NCBI GenBank assembly: GCA_903895005.1
Contig: CAITSH010000510.1
Span: 1-38,354 of the forward strand
Length of the DNA: 38,354 nt
From: an uncultured Pseudomonadota bacterium
Lineage (GTDB): Bacteria > Pseudomonadota > Gammaproteobacteria > Burkholderiales > SG8-39
Direction of reading: 5' to 3'
Under the pieces are notes generated by a model. It had not been told where the DNA came from. It saw only the letters and a program-made list of their open reading frames with translations, and did no database searches. The translations under genes and the position numbers were made by a program. Positions 25,003 through 33,052 of this stretch are shown here, in pieces. Position 1 is the stretch's first letter, and every line of letters starts with the position of its first letter.

Positions 25003-25563
25003 ATGCCGCGCATTCCGCTATTCCCCAACGACCAGATGACCCCGGCGCAGCGCCTCGCCTACGACAAGGCCTCGGGCGGCCCCAACGGCCCGATACGCGG
25101 GCCGACGCGCGCCATCCTGCATAACCCGGACCTCGCCGACAAATGGCGCGCCATGGGCGACCTGTTGCGCAACGGCACCTCGCTGCCGCTGCGCCTCTCC
25201 GAGCTCGCGATCCTGGTCACCGCGCGCCATTGGACGGCGCAGTTTGTCTGGAACACCCATATCGCGCCCGCCATCAAGGGCGGCCTCGCGCAACCGCTCA
25301 TCGACGCCATTCGCGACAACCGCATTCCGGAGTTTGCCAACGAGCAGGAGGCGGCTGTCTACACCTACTGCACCGAGTTGCACGAAAATCACACTGTCAG
25401 CGCGACGACCTACGCCAACGCCCTTGCACTGCTGGGTGCCGCGGGCATGGTCGAACTCACCGCCATCGCCGGCTATTACGCCATGGTGGCGATGACCGTG
25501 AACGCACACGACATCCTGCCCGAGGCGGCACCGCCGCTCGGTCCGCGCCAGCCCCGCACCTGA
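25003..25563 (+). CDS. Carboxymuconolactone decarboxylase/AhpD-like protein
   Basis: A 186-residue protein of the CMD/AhpD-like all-helical fold. The core LRLSELAILVTARHWTAQFVWNTHIAPAIKGGL aligns with the CMD pattern, with the Glu of SELAIL and the His of NTHIAP conserved. The CxxC of peroxidase-type AhpD proteins is absent, so a redox role is unlikely and a lactone decarboxylase or isomerase role is favoured. The frame extends upstream to 24889 inside the dioxygenase gene; the ATG at 25003 begins the conserved MPRIPLFP. It sits directly behind the ring-cleavage dioxygenase, whose product it may process, though that step is inferred from position only. Confidence 0.87.
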   Translation: MPRIPLFPNDQMTPAQRLAYDKASGGPNGPIRGPTRAILHNPDLADKWRAMGDLLRNGTSLPLRLSELAILVTARHWTAQFVWNTHIAPAIKGGLAQPLIDAIRDNRIPEFANEQEAAVYTYCTELHENHTVSATTYANALALLGAAGMVELTAIAGYYAMVAMTVNAHDILPEAAPPLGPRQPRT

Positions 25564-25571
25564 GCACGCAG

Positions 25572-26810
25572 GTGGCGTACTCCCGCGGCACCGCGGCGGA
25601 TATCGAATCAGCCTACGCCTGGCGCCGCCTGGCGGTCGCGCTCACGCTGATGACGCTTGGCGGATCGGGCATGTACAGCGTGGTGGTCGTGCTGCCAGCG
25701 GTACAGGCCGAGTTCGCGGTTGCACGCGGCGACGCGTCGCTCCCCTACACGCTCACGCTCATCGGCTTTGGCATCGGCGGCGTGCTGATGGGCAGGCTCA
25801 CCGACCGCTTCGGCATCATGGTCACCGTACTGGCGGGTGCGCTGGGTGTCGCCGCGGGATTTATCGCCGCCGGCCTCTCCACCTCGCTGCTGCAATTCAG
25901 CCTCGCCTCGGGCCTGCTGATCGGGCTTCTCGGCACATCGGCGACCTTCGCGCCGCTGGTGGCCGATACCTCGATGTGGTTCACGCGCCGCCGCGGCATC
26001 GCGGTGGCCATCTGCATCAGCGGCAACTATCTCGCCGGCACGCTGTGGCCGCCGCTGGTGCAGCACTTTGTGCAAAGCGTGGGATGGCGGCAGACCTATA
26101 TCGGCGTGGGCATCGTTTCTGTCGCCGCGATGCTGCCGCTCGCGCTGCTGCTCGCAAGGCGCCCACCGCATGCCGAACCGGTGGCGTTGGCCGCCGACAC
26201 CGTCTCGCCCACCGATCGTCCGCTGGGCATGTCGCCCAACACGCTGCTCGCGCTGCTGTCGGTCGCCGGCGTGGCCTGCTGCGTAGCCATGGCGATGCCG
26301 CAGGTGCATATCGTCGCGTATTGCGCCGACCTGGGGTTCGGTGCGGCGCGCGGCGCCGAAATGCTTTCGCTGATGCTCGCCTGCGGCATCGTCAGCCGCC
26401 TGGTGTCCGGCCTGATCTCGGACCATATCGGCGGCCTGCGCACCCTGCTGCTCGGTTCGGTGCTGCAGGGCATCGCGCTGCTGCTCTTCCTGCCCTTTGA
26501 CGGACTCGTGTCGCTGTACCTGGTGTCAGCGCTGTTCGGCTTGTTCCAGGGCGGCATTATCCCGGCCTACACGCTGATCGTGCGCGAGTACTTCCCCCCG
26601 GCCCTCGCCGGATCGCGCGTCGGCACCGTGCTGATGGCGACGCTCTTTGGCATGGCGCTGGGCGGCTGGCTCTCCGGCGCGATTTTCGACTGGACCGGCT
26701 CTTACCACGCCGCGTTCTGGAACGGCCTCGCCTGGAATGCACTCAACGTGACCATCGTCACGGTGCTGGTGCTGCGCGCAAGGAAACTCGCGGCCGCTGG
26801 GAAAGCGTGA
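25572..26810 (+). CDS. Major facilitator superfamily transporter
   Basis: A 412-residue protein with 12 predicted hydrophobic helices. MFS signatures include GRLTDRFGIMVTVLAG (loop 2-3), the SDHIGGLRTLLLG repeat in the second half and LFGLFQGGIIPAYTLIVREYFP. It resembles the oxalate/formate- and monocarboxylate-type MFS carriers often found in aromatic catabolic clusters. The start is uncertain: GTG 25572 gives a short cytoplasmic N-terminus, and the frame continues through the previous gene without similarity. It begins 9 bases after the CMD-like gene stops, so it is in the same operon. It probably imports the pathway substrate. Confidence 0.85.
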   Translation: MAYSRGTAADIESAYAWRRLAVALTLMTLGGSGMYSVVVVLPAVQAEFAVARGDASLPYTLTLIGFGIGGVLMGRLTDRFGIMVTVLAGALGVAAGFIAAGLSTSLLQFSLASGLLIGLLGTSATFAPLVADTSMWFTRRRGIAVAICISGNYLAGTLWPPLVQHFVQSVGWRQTYIGVGIVSVAAMLPLALLLARRPPHAEPVALAADTVSPTDRPLGMSPNTLLALLSVAGVACCVAMAMPQVHIVAYCADLGFGAARGAEMLSLMLACGIVSRLVSGLISDHIGGLRTLLLGSVLQGIALLLFLPFDGLVSLYLVSALFGLFQGGIIPAYTLIVREYFPPALAGSRVGTVLMATLFGMALGGWLSGAIFDWTGSYHAAFWNGLAWNALNVTIVTVLVLRARKLAAAGKA

Positions 26811-26907
26811 TCACCGCTGTTGAGGTTATAAGCTTGCGCGTTGTCTTCGTCCGGCCCGCAGCGCACGGCAGTTTGGGGGCGGAACTGCACGCCGCTATGA
26901 TGGCGCC

Positions 26908-27717
26908 ATGAGTTACCCCGTCTGCCCCAAGTGCGGCCACGCGCCGTTGCCCGCTGACCAGGCCGCGCCGGCGGCCTGCCCTGCCTGCGGACTGATCCTG
27001 GCGAAATTCAGCGCGGTGCCGCAAGCGGCTTCCAGACCGCGCAGCGCCGGTGCCATCGCCACAACAACCGAAACGGACGAACCCGCGCTGACCGAGCGCA
27101 TCAGCGCCCTGCTGTTTTATGTACCCGAGGTGGTATCAAAAACAAACTGGATGGGCCGTATCGCCGCCCTCTCAGTGTTCACACTCTGGACGCTGTGGAT
27201 CTGGCGCGGCACCGACATCCCCGACGGCGAGATCGGCAGCACCTTCCTGCACATGATCCTTCTTCCCTTTCACGAGGCCGGTCACTACGCCATATTCCGC
27301 TGGTTCGGCGAATTCATCATGATCCTCGGCGGCACGCTCGGGCAGCACCTGATGCCCATCGTGTTGTGCCTGTCGCTGCTGATCAAACGGCGCGACCCCT
27401 TCGGCGCCGCGCTATTTTTCTGGCTGCTCGGTTTTTCGGTGATCGACATGGGTGTCTACATGTACGACGCCTTTGATCCGAAACTGCAACTGCTCGGCGG
27501 CGGCACCGGCGCGGAAAAGGACGGGCACGACTGGCAGAATATTTTAGGCGACCTCAACCTGCTGAAAAAATCGCGCGGCATCGGCCTGTTTTTCGGATTT
27601 GTCGGCAAGGCCATGATGCTGGCCGCACTCGCCTGGGCGGCGTGGATTATCTGGCTGCAAAAAGCACGGCTCAGCGACTCGCCACTGGCCGAGGAAGATA
27701 CGGTCGATCCGGGCTGA
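26908..27717 (+). CDS. Zinc-ribbon membrane protein with HEXXH motif (possible intramembrane protease)
   Basis: No named family recognised. The 269-residue protein opens with a zinc ribbon (C6, C9, C24, C27: CPKCGH...CPACG), then a short linker and about five to six hydrophobic helices. The second helix region holds HEAGH (122-126) next to GGTLGQHLMP (H147), and a later loop has DGHDWQNILGDL. HEXXH inside a membrane helix is the hallmark of M50/site-2-type metalloproteases, where a distant Asp gives the third ligand, so a membrane metalloprotease is a reasonable but unproven guess. No Shine-Dalgarno precedes the ATG at 26908. It is monocistronic, followed by a hairpin at 27758-27788, and convergent with pncC. 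Confidence 0.75.
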   Translation: MSYPVCPKCGHAPLPADQAAPAACPACGLILAKFSAVPQAASRPRSAGAIATTTETDEPALTERISALLFYVPEVVSKTNWMGRIAALSVFTLWTLWIWRGTDIPDGEIGSTFLHMILLPFHEAGHYAIFRWFGEFIMILGGTLGQHLMPIVLCLSLLIKRRDPFGAALFFWLLGFSVIDMGVYMYDAFDPKLQLLGGGTGAEKDGHDWQNILGDLNLLKKSRGIGLFFGFVGKAMMLAALAWAAWIIWLQKARLSDSPLAEEDTVDPG

Positions 27718-27757
27718 ATCAAACGCCGGAACCGCCTTAATCAAAAACCAGAAACGA

Positions 27758-27790
27758 CTGGAAACCCGCTTCAATAGGGCGTTTCCAGCC
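27758..27790. repeat. Short intergenic hairpin repeat, copy C
   Basis: CTGGAAAC (27758-27765) pairs with GTTTCCAG (27781-27788). It lies between two convergent genes (HEXXH protein and pncC) and follows the family pattern TGGAAACCCGC...TTTCCAGCC. It may serve as a bidirectional terminator. Confidence 0.65.
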
Positions 27791-27805
27791 AATGGTCTTC
27801 ACAGC

Positions 27806-28297
27806 TCAGCGCTCCAGACGCTCCAGCACACCCTGCAGCGCGCAGATCACCGACTGACGGCGCACGCTTTCGCGATCGCCACTGAAGTTGCGGGTGATGA
27901 CCAGCGGTGCGCCGCCCTCACCCGCCCAGCCAAAGCACACCATACCCACGGGTTTTTCTGCGCTGCCACCACCGGGGCCGGCGACGCCGGTAATCGACAA
28001 GGCCAGTTGCGCGTGGCTGTGCACCAGCGCGCCTGTTGCCATTTCGCCGGCAGTCTGTTCGCTTACCGCGCCAAACGCCTCGAGTGTCGCGGCCGAGACA
28101 CCGAGCATTTCCATTTTCGCCGCGTTCGAATAGGTCACGAAGCCGCGCTCGAACCACTCCGAGCTGCCGGCAATCGCGGTCACCGCCTCGGCGACCCAGC
28201 CGCCGGTGCACGACTCCGCGCTCGCCAGCAGCAGGCCGCGCTCCTTCAGTCGGGCGCCGACGATGGTGGCAAGCGTGCTTAGTGTGTCATGCGGCAT
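27806..28297 (-). CDS. pncC: Nicotinamide-nucleotide amidohydrolase (CinA C-terminal domain family)
   Basis: Hydrolyses nicotinamide mononucleotide to nicotinate mononucleotide and ammonia, part of NAD recycling in the cytoplasm. The 163-residue protein consists of the CinA_C domain alone: SAESCTGGWVAEAVTAIAGSS with the catalytic Ser, FVTYSNAAKMEMLGV, and ALSITGVAGPGGGSAEKPVG. It lacks the N-terminal molybdopterin-like domain of full CinA, as is usual for PncC. The ATG at 28297 overlaps the end of pgpA by 11 bases, so the two are translationally linked, last in the rib-nus-thi-pgp transcript. Confidence 0.92.
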   Translation of the reverse strand: MPHDTLSTLATIVGARLKERGLLLASAESCTGGWVAEAVTAIAGSSEWFERGFVTYSNAAKMEMLGVSAATLEAFGAVSEQTAGEMATGALVHSHAQLALSITGVAGPGGGSAEKPVGMVCFGWAGEGGAPLVITRNFSGDRESVRRQSVICALQGVLERLER

Positions 28298-28802
28298 AAA
28301 GGGAAAGCCCCTGTTTAACGACGGCCATCAACAGCAGCGTGTACCCCGCTGCGAGAATGTCATCGAACATTACGCCAAGTCCGCCTTTCATGCTGCGGTC
28401 AAAGTACCGGATCGGCGGCGGTTTCACCACGTCAAAAAAGCGAAAGGCGAAAAATGCGAACGCCTGCCAGGCCCAGCCCTGCGGCGTGAGCATCAGCACC
28501 AGCAAAAAGGCCACGACCTCGTCCCAGCACATGCCGTTGTGGTCGGACACGCCAAGATGCCGGCCGGTAACGTCGCAGGCCCATACGCCCAGAGCAAACA
28601 ACGCGACAATCGCACCGAGCACCCACAGCGCCGGCAGTTGCGCATCCAGGACCCAGTAAATCGGAAAGCCAAGCAGCGTGCCGAAGGTGCCGGCCGCAGG
28701 CAGCACGCCGGCACCAAACCCGAGTGAAATGAAATGCGCCGGATGTGCGAGCACGAAGCGCGATGTGACGCGCACGGTGCCGCGGCCCTTCATCTCAATC
28801 AT
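28287..28802 (-). CDS. pgpA: Phosphatidylglycerophosphatase A
   Basis: Inner-membrane enzyme that dephosphorylates phosphatidylglycerophosphate to phosphatidylglycerol. The 171-residue protein has several hydrophobic helices and the PgpA motifs: GTFGTLLGFP, the acidic DEVVAFLL following HNGMCW, and FRFFDVVKPPPIRYFD, then GLGVMFDDILAAGYT with paired Asp residues. The start is uncertain among TTG 28811, ATG 28802 and ATG 28793; I took 28802. It lies between thiL and pncC, the usual betaproteobacterial order. Confidence 0.93.
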   Translation of the reverse strand: MIEMKGRGTVRVTSRFVLAHPAHFISLGFGAGVLPAAGTFGTLLGFPIYWVLDAQLPALWVLGAIVALFALGVWACDVTGRHLGVSDHNGMCWDEVVAFLLVLMLTPQGWAWQAFAFFAFRFFDVVKPPPIRYFDRSMKGGLGVMFDDILAAGYTLLLMAVVKQGLSLYAA

Positions 28803-28863
28803 GCGGCGCAATCATTGGACTCAGGCATTCGTCGCAGTCGTTCGGCACGATGCGCGTGCGCGC

Positions 28864-29835
28864 TCATGCGAAGTGGTCAAAGCCGCGGCGTGCGACCTTG
28901 ATCGGGTTGCCGGCGCCATCGCGCAGCGTCAGCCGGCCGGACTCCGCAGCAGTGCCTGCAACAACAACACCAATGCGCGTCAGGCGTAGATCAAGGTCGT
29001 AGCCTATGGATTCGATTTCGCTGCGGTGAAACGGCTGGGCGGTAAAGGCGAGCTCGTAATCGTCACCGCCGGCGAGCAGGCAGTCGGTGGCAAGGGCCGT
29101 GTCGGTGCAGGCGGCGATCGCGGCCGAACGCGGCAGCGCATCCATGCGCAATTCGGCACAGACACCGGACTCTTCGAGAATGTGTTCCAGATCGGCGAGC
29201 AGGCCGTCGGAAACATCAATGGCGCTGCGCGCAATGCCGCGCAGCCTTCCGCCCAGCTCCACACGCGGCTCGGGCGTGTGCAGACGCGCGAGGCAGGTTT
29301 CAAGCTGGTCGCCCGCGAGCGCGACGCGACCTTCAAGGTGTGCGAGCGCGAGCGCCGCATCGCCGGTTGATTCCGAGACCCAGATATCGTCCCCGGCGTG
29401 TGCGCCATCGCGCCGCAGCGCAAGGCCGGGCGGCAGCTCGCCCATGACGGTGACGCTGATGCACCGCGGGCCGCGCGTGGTGTCCCCGCCTATCAACTCG
29501 ACGCCGTGGCGATCGGCCATCCCGAAAAAGCCGCGCGCAAACGCCTCGACCCAGGCTTCGTTGGCATCGGGCAGCGCAAGCGACAGCGTCGCCCAGCGCG
29601 GGTCGGCACCCATCGCTGCGAGGTCGGAAAGATTCACCGCGAGTGATTTCGCACCCAGATGTTCCGGATCGGCACCGACGAAAAAATGCCTGCCTTCGAC
29701 CAGCATGTCGGTGGACACCGCGAGCAGCATGCCCGGGCGCGGCGGCAACAGCGCGCAATCATCGCCCACGCCCAGCACCGCAGAGGGTGCGGGCCGCTTG
29801 AAATAGCGGCGGATCAGGTCGAACTCAGATGCCAT
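28864..29835 (-). CDS. thiL: Thiamine-monophosphate kinase
   Basis: Phosphorylates thiamine monophosphate to the active cofactor thiamine diphosphate using ATP. The 323-residue protein has the family signatures: FDLIRRYF at the N-terminus, VLGVGDDCALL, STDMLVEGRHF (Mg/ATP site), KSLAVNLSDLAAMGA, ELIGGDTTRG, and AIDVSDGLLADLEHI, LAGGDDYELAFT near the C-terminus. All the Asp residues of the metal cluster are visible in these motifs. The ATG at 29835 starts MASEFDLI, the expected N-terminus. It follows nusB by 66 bases on the same strand. Confidence 0.95.
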   Translation of the reverse strand: MASEFDLIRRYFKRPAPSAVLGVGDDCALLPPRPGMLLAVSTDMLVEGRHFFVGADPEHLGAKSLAVNLSDLAAMGADPRWATLSLALPDANEAWVEAFARGFFGMADRHGVELIGGDTTRGPRCISVTVMGELPPGLALRRDGAHAGDDIWVSESTGDAALALAHLEGRVALAGDQLETCLARLHTPEPRVELGGRLRGIARSAIDVSDGLLADLEHILEESGVCAELRMDALPRSAAIAACTDTALATDCLLAGGDDYELAFTAQPFHRSEIESIGYDLDLRLTRIGVVVAGTAAESGRLTLRDGAGNPIKVARRGFDHFA

Positions 29836-29901
29836 GATTTTCAGGGGCCAGATTCATTGCGCGCGGGCTCCAGCATTCACAATGGACACGATTGACGACG
29901 G

Positions 29902-30339
29902 TCAGGCTTTGGCGCTGCCCTTTTGCACTTCTTCGGCGCGCAGGGCGGGCGCCAGTTTGTCGAGCACGCCGTTGACGTACTTGTGGCCGTCGGTCCCGCC
30001 GAATGACTTGGCGAGTTCCACCGCCTCATTGATGATGACGCGATAAGGCACCGTCGGGCAATGCGTGAGTTCGTAGGCACCGAGCAGCAAAACGCTGCGC
30101 TCCACCGGTGAGAGCTCCACGAGCGGCCGGTCCAGCAGCGGCGTGAGCGCCAGCGTCAGGTTGTCCGCCTCGCCGATGGTGCCTAGCAGCAGCATCTTGA
30201 ACATCTTGTCGTCGGCCTGCACGAAATCGCGCGCCTCCCTTAACTGCGTCACGATCGCAAGCGGATCGCTCTGGGCAAGCAGCCACTGGTAAAGCCCTTG
30301 CAGCGCGAATTCGCGCGCACGGTGACGGGGTGTTTTCAT
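29902..30339 (-). CDS. nusB: Transcription antitermination factor NusB
   Basis: RNA-binding helical protein that, with NusE (ribosomal S10), recognises boxA and promotes antitermination of rRNA operons. The 145-residue protein has the basic start [18 protein letters not shown] and the conserved [31 protein letters not shown] and [11 protein letters not shown] segments. The ATG at 30339 overlaps the ribH stop as ATGA, so ribH and nusB are translationally coupled, the common bacterial pairing. Confidence 0.96.
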   Translation of the reverse strand: MKTPRHRAREFALQGLYQWLLAQSDPLAIVTQLREARDFVQADDKMFKMLLLGTIGEADNLTLALTPLLDRPLVELSPVERSVLLLGAYELTHCPTVPYRVIINEAVELAKSFGGTDGHKYVNGVLDKLAPALRAEEVQKGSAKA

Positions 30340-30809
30340 TTGCCCAGCCGTTCGATGCGACGCAGGAGGTTCGCCATCTCGACCGCAGCCTCGGCGCAGT
30401 CGCGACCCTTTTGCGTCGTGCGCGCCTGCGCCTGCTCGTCGTTTTCGGTGGTCAGGATGCCATTGGCAATGGGCAGGCCGGTATCGAGCTGCACCTGGGT
30501 GATGCCGGCCCCCGACTCGTTGGAGACGAGCTCAAAATGATAGGTTTCGCCGCGTATCACCGCGCCCAATGCGACCAGCGCATCAAAACGGCTGGTGGCG
30601 GCGAGGCCTTGCAGCGCGAGCGGCGCTTCGAGCGCACCGGGCACGGTGGCCACAGTAATGTCGGTCACGCCCAGTTCGGCGAGACGCCCTGTGCAGGCGG
30701 CGAGCAACGCGTCACCCACCGGTTCGTTAAAGCGGCAGCACACGATGCCGATGCGAAGGCCCGCGCCCGCGAGATTCACTTCCAGATTGGTCACACCGGA
30801 GCCGCTCAC
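30336..30809 (-). CDS. ribH: 6,7-dimethyl-8-ribityllumazine synthase
   Basis: Condenses 3,4-dihydroxy-2-butanone 4-phosphate (made by the preceding RibBA) with 5-amino-6-ribitylaminouracil, the penultimate step of riboflavin synthesis. The 157-residue protein has [29 protein letters not shown], the signature [12 protein letters not shown] with the catalytic His, and [13 protein letters not shown]. The start is the GTG at 30809 overlapping the ribBA stop (GTGA); no ATG fits the N-terminus. Confidence 0.96.
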   Translation of the reverse strand: MSGSGVTNLEVNLAGAGLRIGIVCCRFNEPVGDALLAACTGRLAELGVTDITVATVPGALEAPLALQGLAATSRFDALVALGAVIRGETYHFELVSNESGAGITQVQLDTGLPIANGILTTENDEQAQARTTQKGRDCAEAAVEMANLLRRIERLGK

Positions 30810-31939
30810 TTTGAACCCTTGGACGAATCTTTCGAAGCGGGCTGCTCATAACCGGCAACCTCCAGCGACCATCCGGCCATGCTGGGCATTTTGCGCGGGC
30901 TGGCGAGGAGCTTCATCTTGCCGACCTTGAGGTCGCGCAGGATTTGCGCCCCTATACCGTAGGTGAGCAAGTCCATTTTCAGCGGCACCGGCTTGCCCGG
31001 CGTGGACACGCGGTCAATAAGCTGGCCCGGCGTCTCGGAACAATTGAGCAGAACCATCACGCCGCAGCCCTCGGCGGCGATACGCGCCATCGAATCATTG
31101 ACCGTCCAGGAGTGGTTGCCCGCGCCCACGTCGAGCAGGTCAACCAGCGACAGCGGTTCGTGCACGCGCACCAGCGTTTCAGCTTTGGGGTCGATCTCGC
31201 CGTGCACCAGCGCAAGATGCGGCGCGCCCGAGGCGGCGCCGGTGGCCGAATGCTTTTCAAGATAAGCCACAAGACGGAACGGGCCGTGCGCGCTCTGGAT
31301 GGTGCGCTCGGTCACGCGCCGCACCAGGCTTTCGTGCTGGCTGCGGAAGTGAATCAGGTCGGCAATGGTGCCGATCTTGACGCCGTGTGTCTTGCCGAAC
31401 TCGATCAGGTCGGGCAGGCGCGCCATGGTGCCGTCGTCCTTGAGCACTTCGCAAATCACGGCAGTGGGCGACAGTCCGGCAAGGCCGGCCAGATCGCAGC
31501 CCGCTTCGGTATGGCCGGCGCGCACCAGCACCCCGCCCGCCTGCGCCATCAGCGGAAAAATATGCCCCGGCTGCACGATGTCTTCGGGCTTGGCATCGGC
31601 GGCGACCGCCGCCTGGATGGTACGGGCGCGATCGGGCGCCGAAATACCGGTGGTGACACCGGTGGCCGCCTCGATCGACACGGTGAAGTTGGTATGCATG
31701 GCCGCGCGGTTGTCACGCACCATCAGCGGCAGGTTGAGCTGGCGGCAGCGCGCCTCGGTGAGGGTCAGGCAGATCAGCCCGCGCCCGAACTTGGCCATGA
31801 AATTGACCGCCTCGGGCGTGACAAAATCCGCCGCCATCAGCAGGTCGCCCTCGTTCTCGCGGTCTTCTTCATCAACAAGAATCACCATGCGGCCGGCCTT
31901 GAGCTCGGCAATGATGTCCTGGGTGGAACTGATGGTCAT
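30806..31939 (-). CDS. ribBA: 3,4-dihydroxy-2-butanone-4-phosphate synthase with degenerate GTP cyclohydrolase II domain
   Basis: The N-terminal RibB domain (about 1-205) converts ribulose 5-phosphate to 3,4-dihydroxy-2-butanone 4-phosphate and is intact: [20 protein letters not shown] (acidic metal site), [13 protein letters not shown] and HIFPLMA...[16 protein letters not shown]. The C-terminal RibA-like domain (about 205-377) keeps the fold, but the zinc-binding cysteine motif of real GTP cyclohydrolase II is replaced by [16 protein letters not shown], so that activity is probably lost and a separate ribA is expected elsewhere. This is known in other betaproteobacterial RibBA-like proteins. 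The ATG at 31939 is chosen over an upstream TTG (31954). A TAAAAT hexamer at 31978-31973 (minus) may be its -10. First gene of the run with ribH and nusB. Confidence 0.92.
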   Translation of the reverse strand: MTISSTQDIIAELKAGRMVILVDEEDRENEGDLLMAADFVTPEAVNFMAKFGRGLICLTLTEARCRQLNLPLMVRDNRAAMHTNFTVSIEAATGVTTGISAPDRARTIQAAVAADAKPEDIVQPGHIFPLMAQAGGVLVRAGHTEAGCDLAGLAGLSPTAVICEVLKDDGTMARLPDLIEFGKTHGVKIGTIADLIHFRSQHESLVRRVTERTIQSAHGPFRLVAYLEKHSATGAASGAPHLALVHGEIDPKAETLVRVHEPLSLVDLLDVGAGNHSWTVNDSMARIAAEGCGVMVLLNCSETPGQLIDRVSTPGKPVPLKMDLLTYGIGAQILRDLKVGKMKLLASPRKMPSMAGWSLEVAGYEQPASKDSSKGSK

Positions 31940-32100
31940 GATGTGGCCTGGCAACGCTTGGGGGAAGCCGCAATTTTACGGTGTTTCAGGGGCTTGCGCT
32001 GAGGGGACTGGGCGGCAAGCACTGTGGAATCAGCACGAAACCACGACCGTAACCCATGCCGTATGCGACCGAAAAATGCCCCAGATACAGACACCATCGC

Positions 32101-32132
32101 CCGGAAACCCGCGCCAGACGGGCATTTTCAGC
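32101..32132. repeat. Short intergenic hairpin repeat, copy F (degenerate)
   Basis: CCGGAAACCCGCGCCAGACG followed by GGCATTTTCAGC. It matches the reverse complement of copy D at about 27 of 31 positions. The arms GGAAA/TTTTC pair imperfectly, so this is the most decayed full-length copy of the family in the window. Confidence 0.55.
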
Positions 32133-32254
32133 TGATGACACGGTCAAAGCACGCAGACCGAAACCCTAGCCCTGTTGGCCTATCGGATACCCAAGCCTTG
32201 AGTACGACCGAAGCCGGGCGCAGAATAGCCCCAACCAAGTGCAATTTTGCGGCT

Positions 32255-32293
32255 AAAAATTGTCACCGATTTTGTTGCTTAAAATTTGTCACC
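32255..32293 (+). repeat. Two 13-base direct repeats at the HNH gene promoter
   Basis: AAAAATTGTCACC (32255-32267) and AAAATTTGTCACC (32281-32293) are spaced 26 bases start to start, about 2.5 helical turns. The second fills the spacer between the candidate -35 and -10 of the HNH gene. They look like operator half-sites, or remnants of a duplicated sequence; the regulator is unknown. Confidence 0.55.
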
Positions 32294-32299
32294 TAATAC
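32272..32299 (+). promoter_or_regulatory. Candidate sigma-70 promoter of the HNH gene
   Basis: TTGTTG (32272-32277) and TAATAC (32294-32299) are separated by 16 bases and lie 19 bases upstream of the ATG at 32318. Both hexamers are good matches for this GC-rich genome. The pair lies just outside the proposed cassette boundary at 32309/32310. Confidence 0.45.
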
Positions 32300-32317
32300 T
32301 ACTAAGCGGTTAAGAAT

Positions 32318-33052
32318 ATGCCTGAACCCAAAAGCACGATCGAAAAAATAAAAGCGCTACTAGACTCGCTCGAAGGCGAAGTCAAAAGCGCTGATGAAGC
32401 GACGTTTGCTCATAACTTTGATGCGCTGGAGGTTCCTTCAATCGTCTCAAGTGTCGTGGATTTTCTGCAGCCCCAACTACTTCCATATGAGGCCGCTATC
32501 TATTGGTACATATTTCGCTCATCTATACTTTCTAGCGGCCAGCAATACGCACGCGTAAGTGTTCGGGGTTTGCAGCAGGGCGTCGTTACATCGAGCAGCG
32601 GGCAAACGTCATCCCTTAGCTACAGTTCCGTTCAGGACGCACTTGCTGGCCTAGAAAAAAAAGGCGCAATCCAAAAGGCTGGCGAAACAAATCGAGAAGG
32701 CACGTTGTATAAAATTTTCCTACCAGAGGAAATTACTATTTGCCAAGAATTGAAGGCGAAGCTTTCGGCGGAGCAGGCTGAACCAACGCCGGTAGATATT
32801 CGTCGAGAACTCGACTATTACAACGTGAAGGAAAACCGACTCAAGGTTTTCGAGCGAGACACCTATAAGTGCCACTACTGCTGTAAGCAGCTCACACGGT
32901 TTACTGCAACGCTTGATCACATTCAGCCCGTCTCAGAGGGCGGTGACAATTCCTATGAAAATCTCGTTACGGCATGCCTTCATTGCAACTCTCGTCGCGG
33001 GAGTCGGCCGGTGATGGAAATGTACGAGACCAAGAATGATGGTAATCGCTAA
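32318..33052 (+). CDS. HNH endonuclease with N-terminal winged-helix-like domain, AT-rich, acquired
   Basis: A 244-residue protein with two parts. Residues about 50-137 resemble a winged helix (LPYEAAIYWYIFRSS, SVQDALAGLEKKGAIQ, EGTLYKIFLPEE), of the kind seen in replication or DNA-binding proteins. Residues 180-230 are an HNH nuclease: C185-H-Y-C188, the catalytic D200-H201 with P204 (LDHIQPVSEGG), N215 and the second zinc pair C220/C223 followed by N224 (CLHCNSRRG). Base and codon use is visibly AT-richer than every neighbour, so it was acquired. Its stop codon lies within the attC-like site that follows, and its ATG is only 8 bases from a possible recombination point, the compact layout of an integron gene cassette. 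Possible roles are genome defence or DNA processing; none is shown by sequence. No methylase or partner nuclease is nearby. Confidence 0.85.
   Translation: MPEPKSTIEKIKALLDSLEGEVKSADEATFAHNFDALEVPSIVSSVVDFLQPQLLPYEAAIYWYIFRSSILSSGQQYARVSVRGLQQGVVTSSSGQTSSLSYSSVQDALAGLEKKGAIQKAGETNREGTLYKIFLPEEITICQELKAKLSAEQAEPTPVDIRRELDYYNVKENRLKVFERDTYKCHYCCKQLTRFTATLDHIQPVSEGGDNSYENLVTACLHCNSRRGSRPVMEMYETKNDGNR

Larger units (their letters stand above)
31940..32317. other. Intergenic region between ribBA and the HNH gene
   Basis: About 380 bases between divergent genes. The ribBA side holds a possible -10 (31978-31973). In the middle is a copy of the short hairpin repeat (32101-32132). From about 32200 the sequence turns AT-rich and holds two 13-base direct repeats and a promoter-like pair for the HNH gene. 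No FMN riboswitch boxes are visible on the ribBA strand and no reading frame is credible. Confidence 0.5.

Noticed and set aside
31940..32100. Possible FMN riboswitch upstream of ribBA
   Set aside because: None of the conserved FMN aptamer boxes could be found on the minus strand.
32294..32315. attI site before the HNH gene
   Set aside because: Only the G^TTAA core and an AT-rich flank are visible. No integrase gene or integrase-binding direct repeats are present, so an attI call is not supported.
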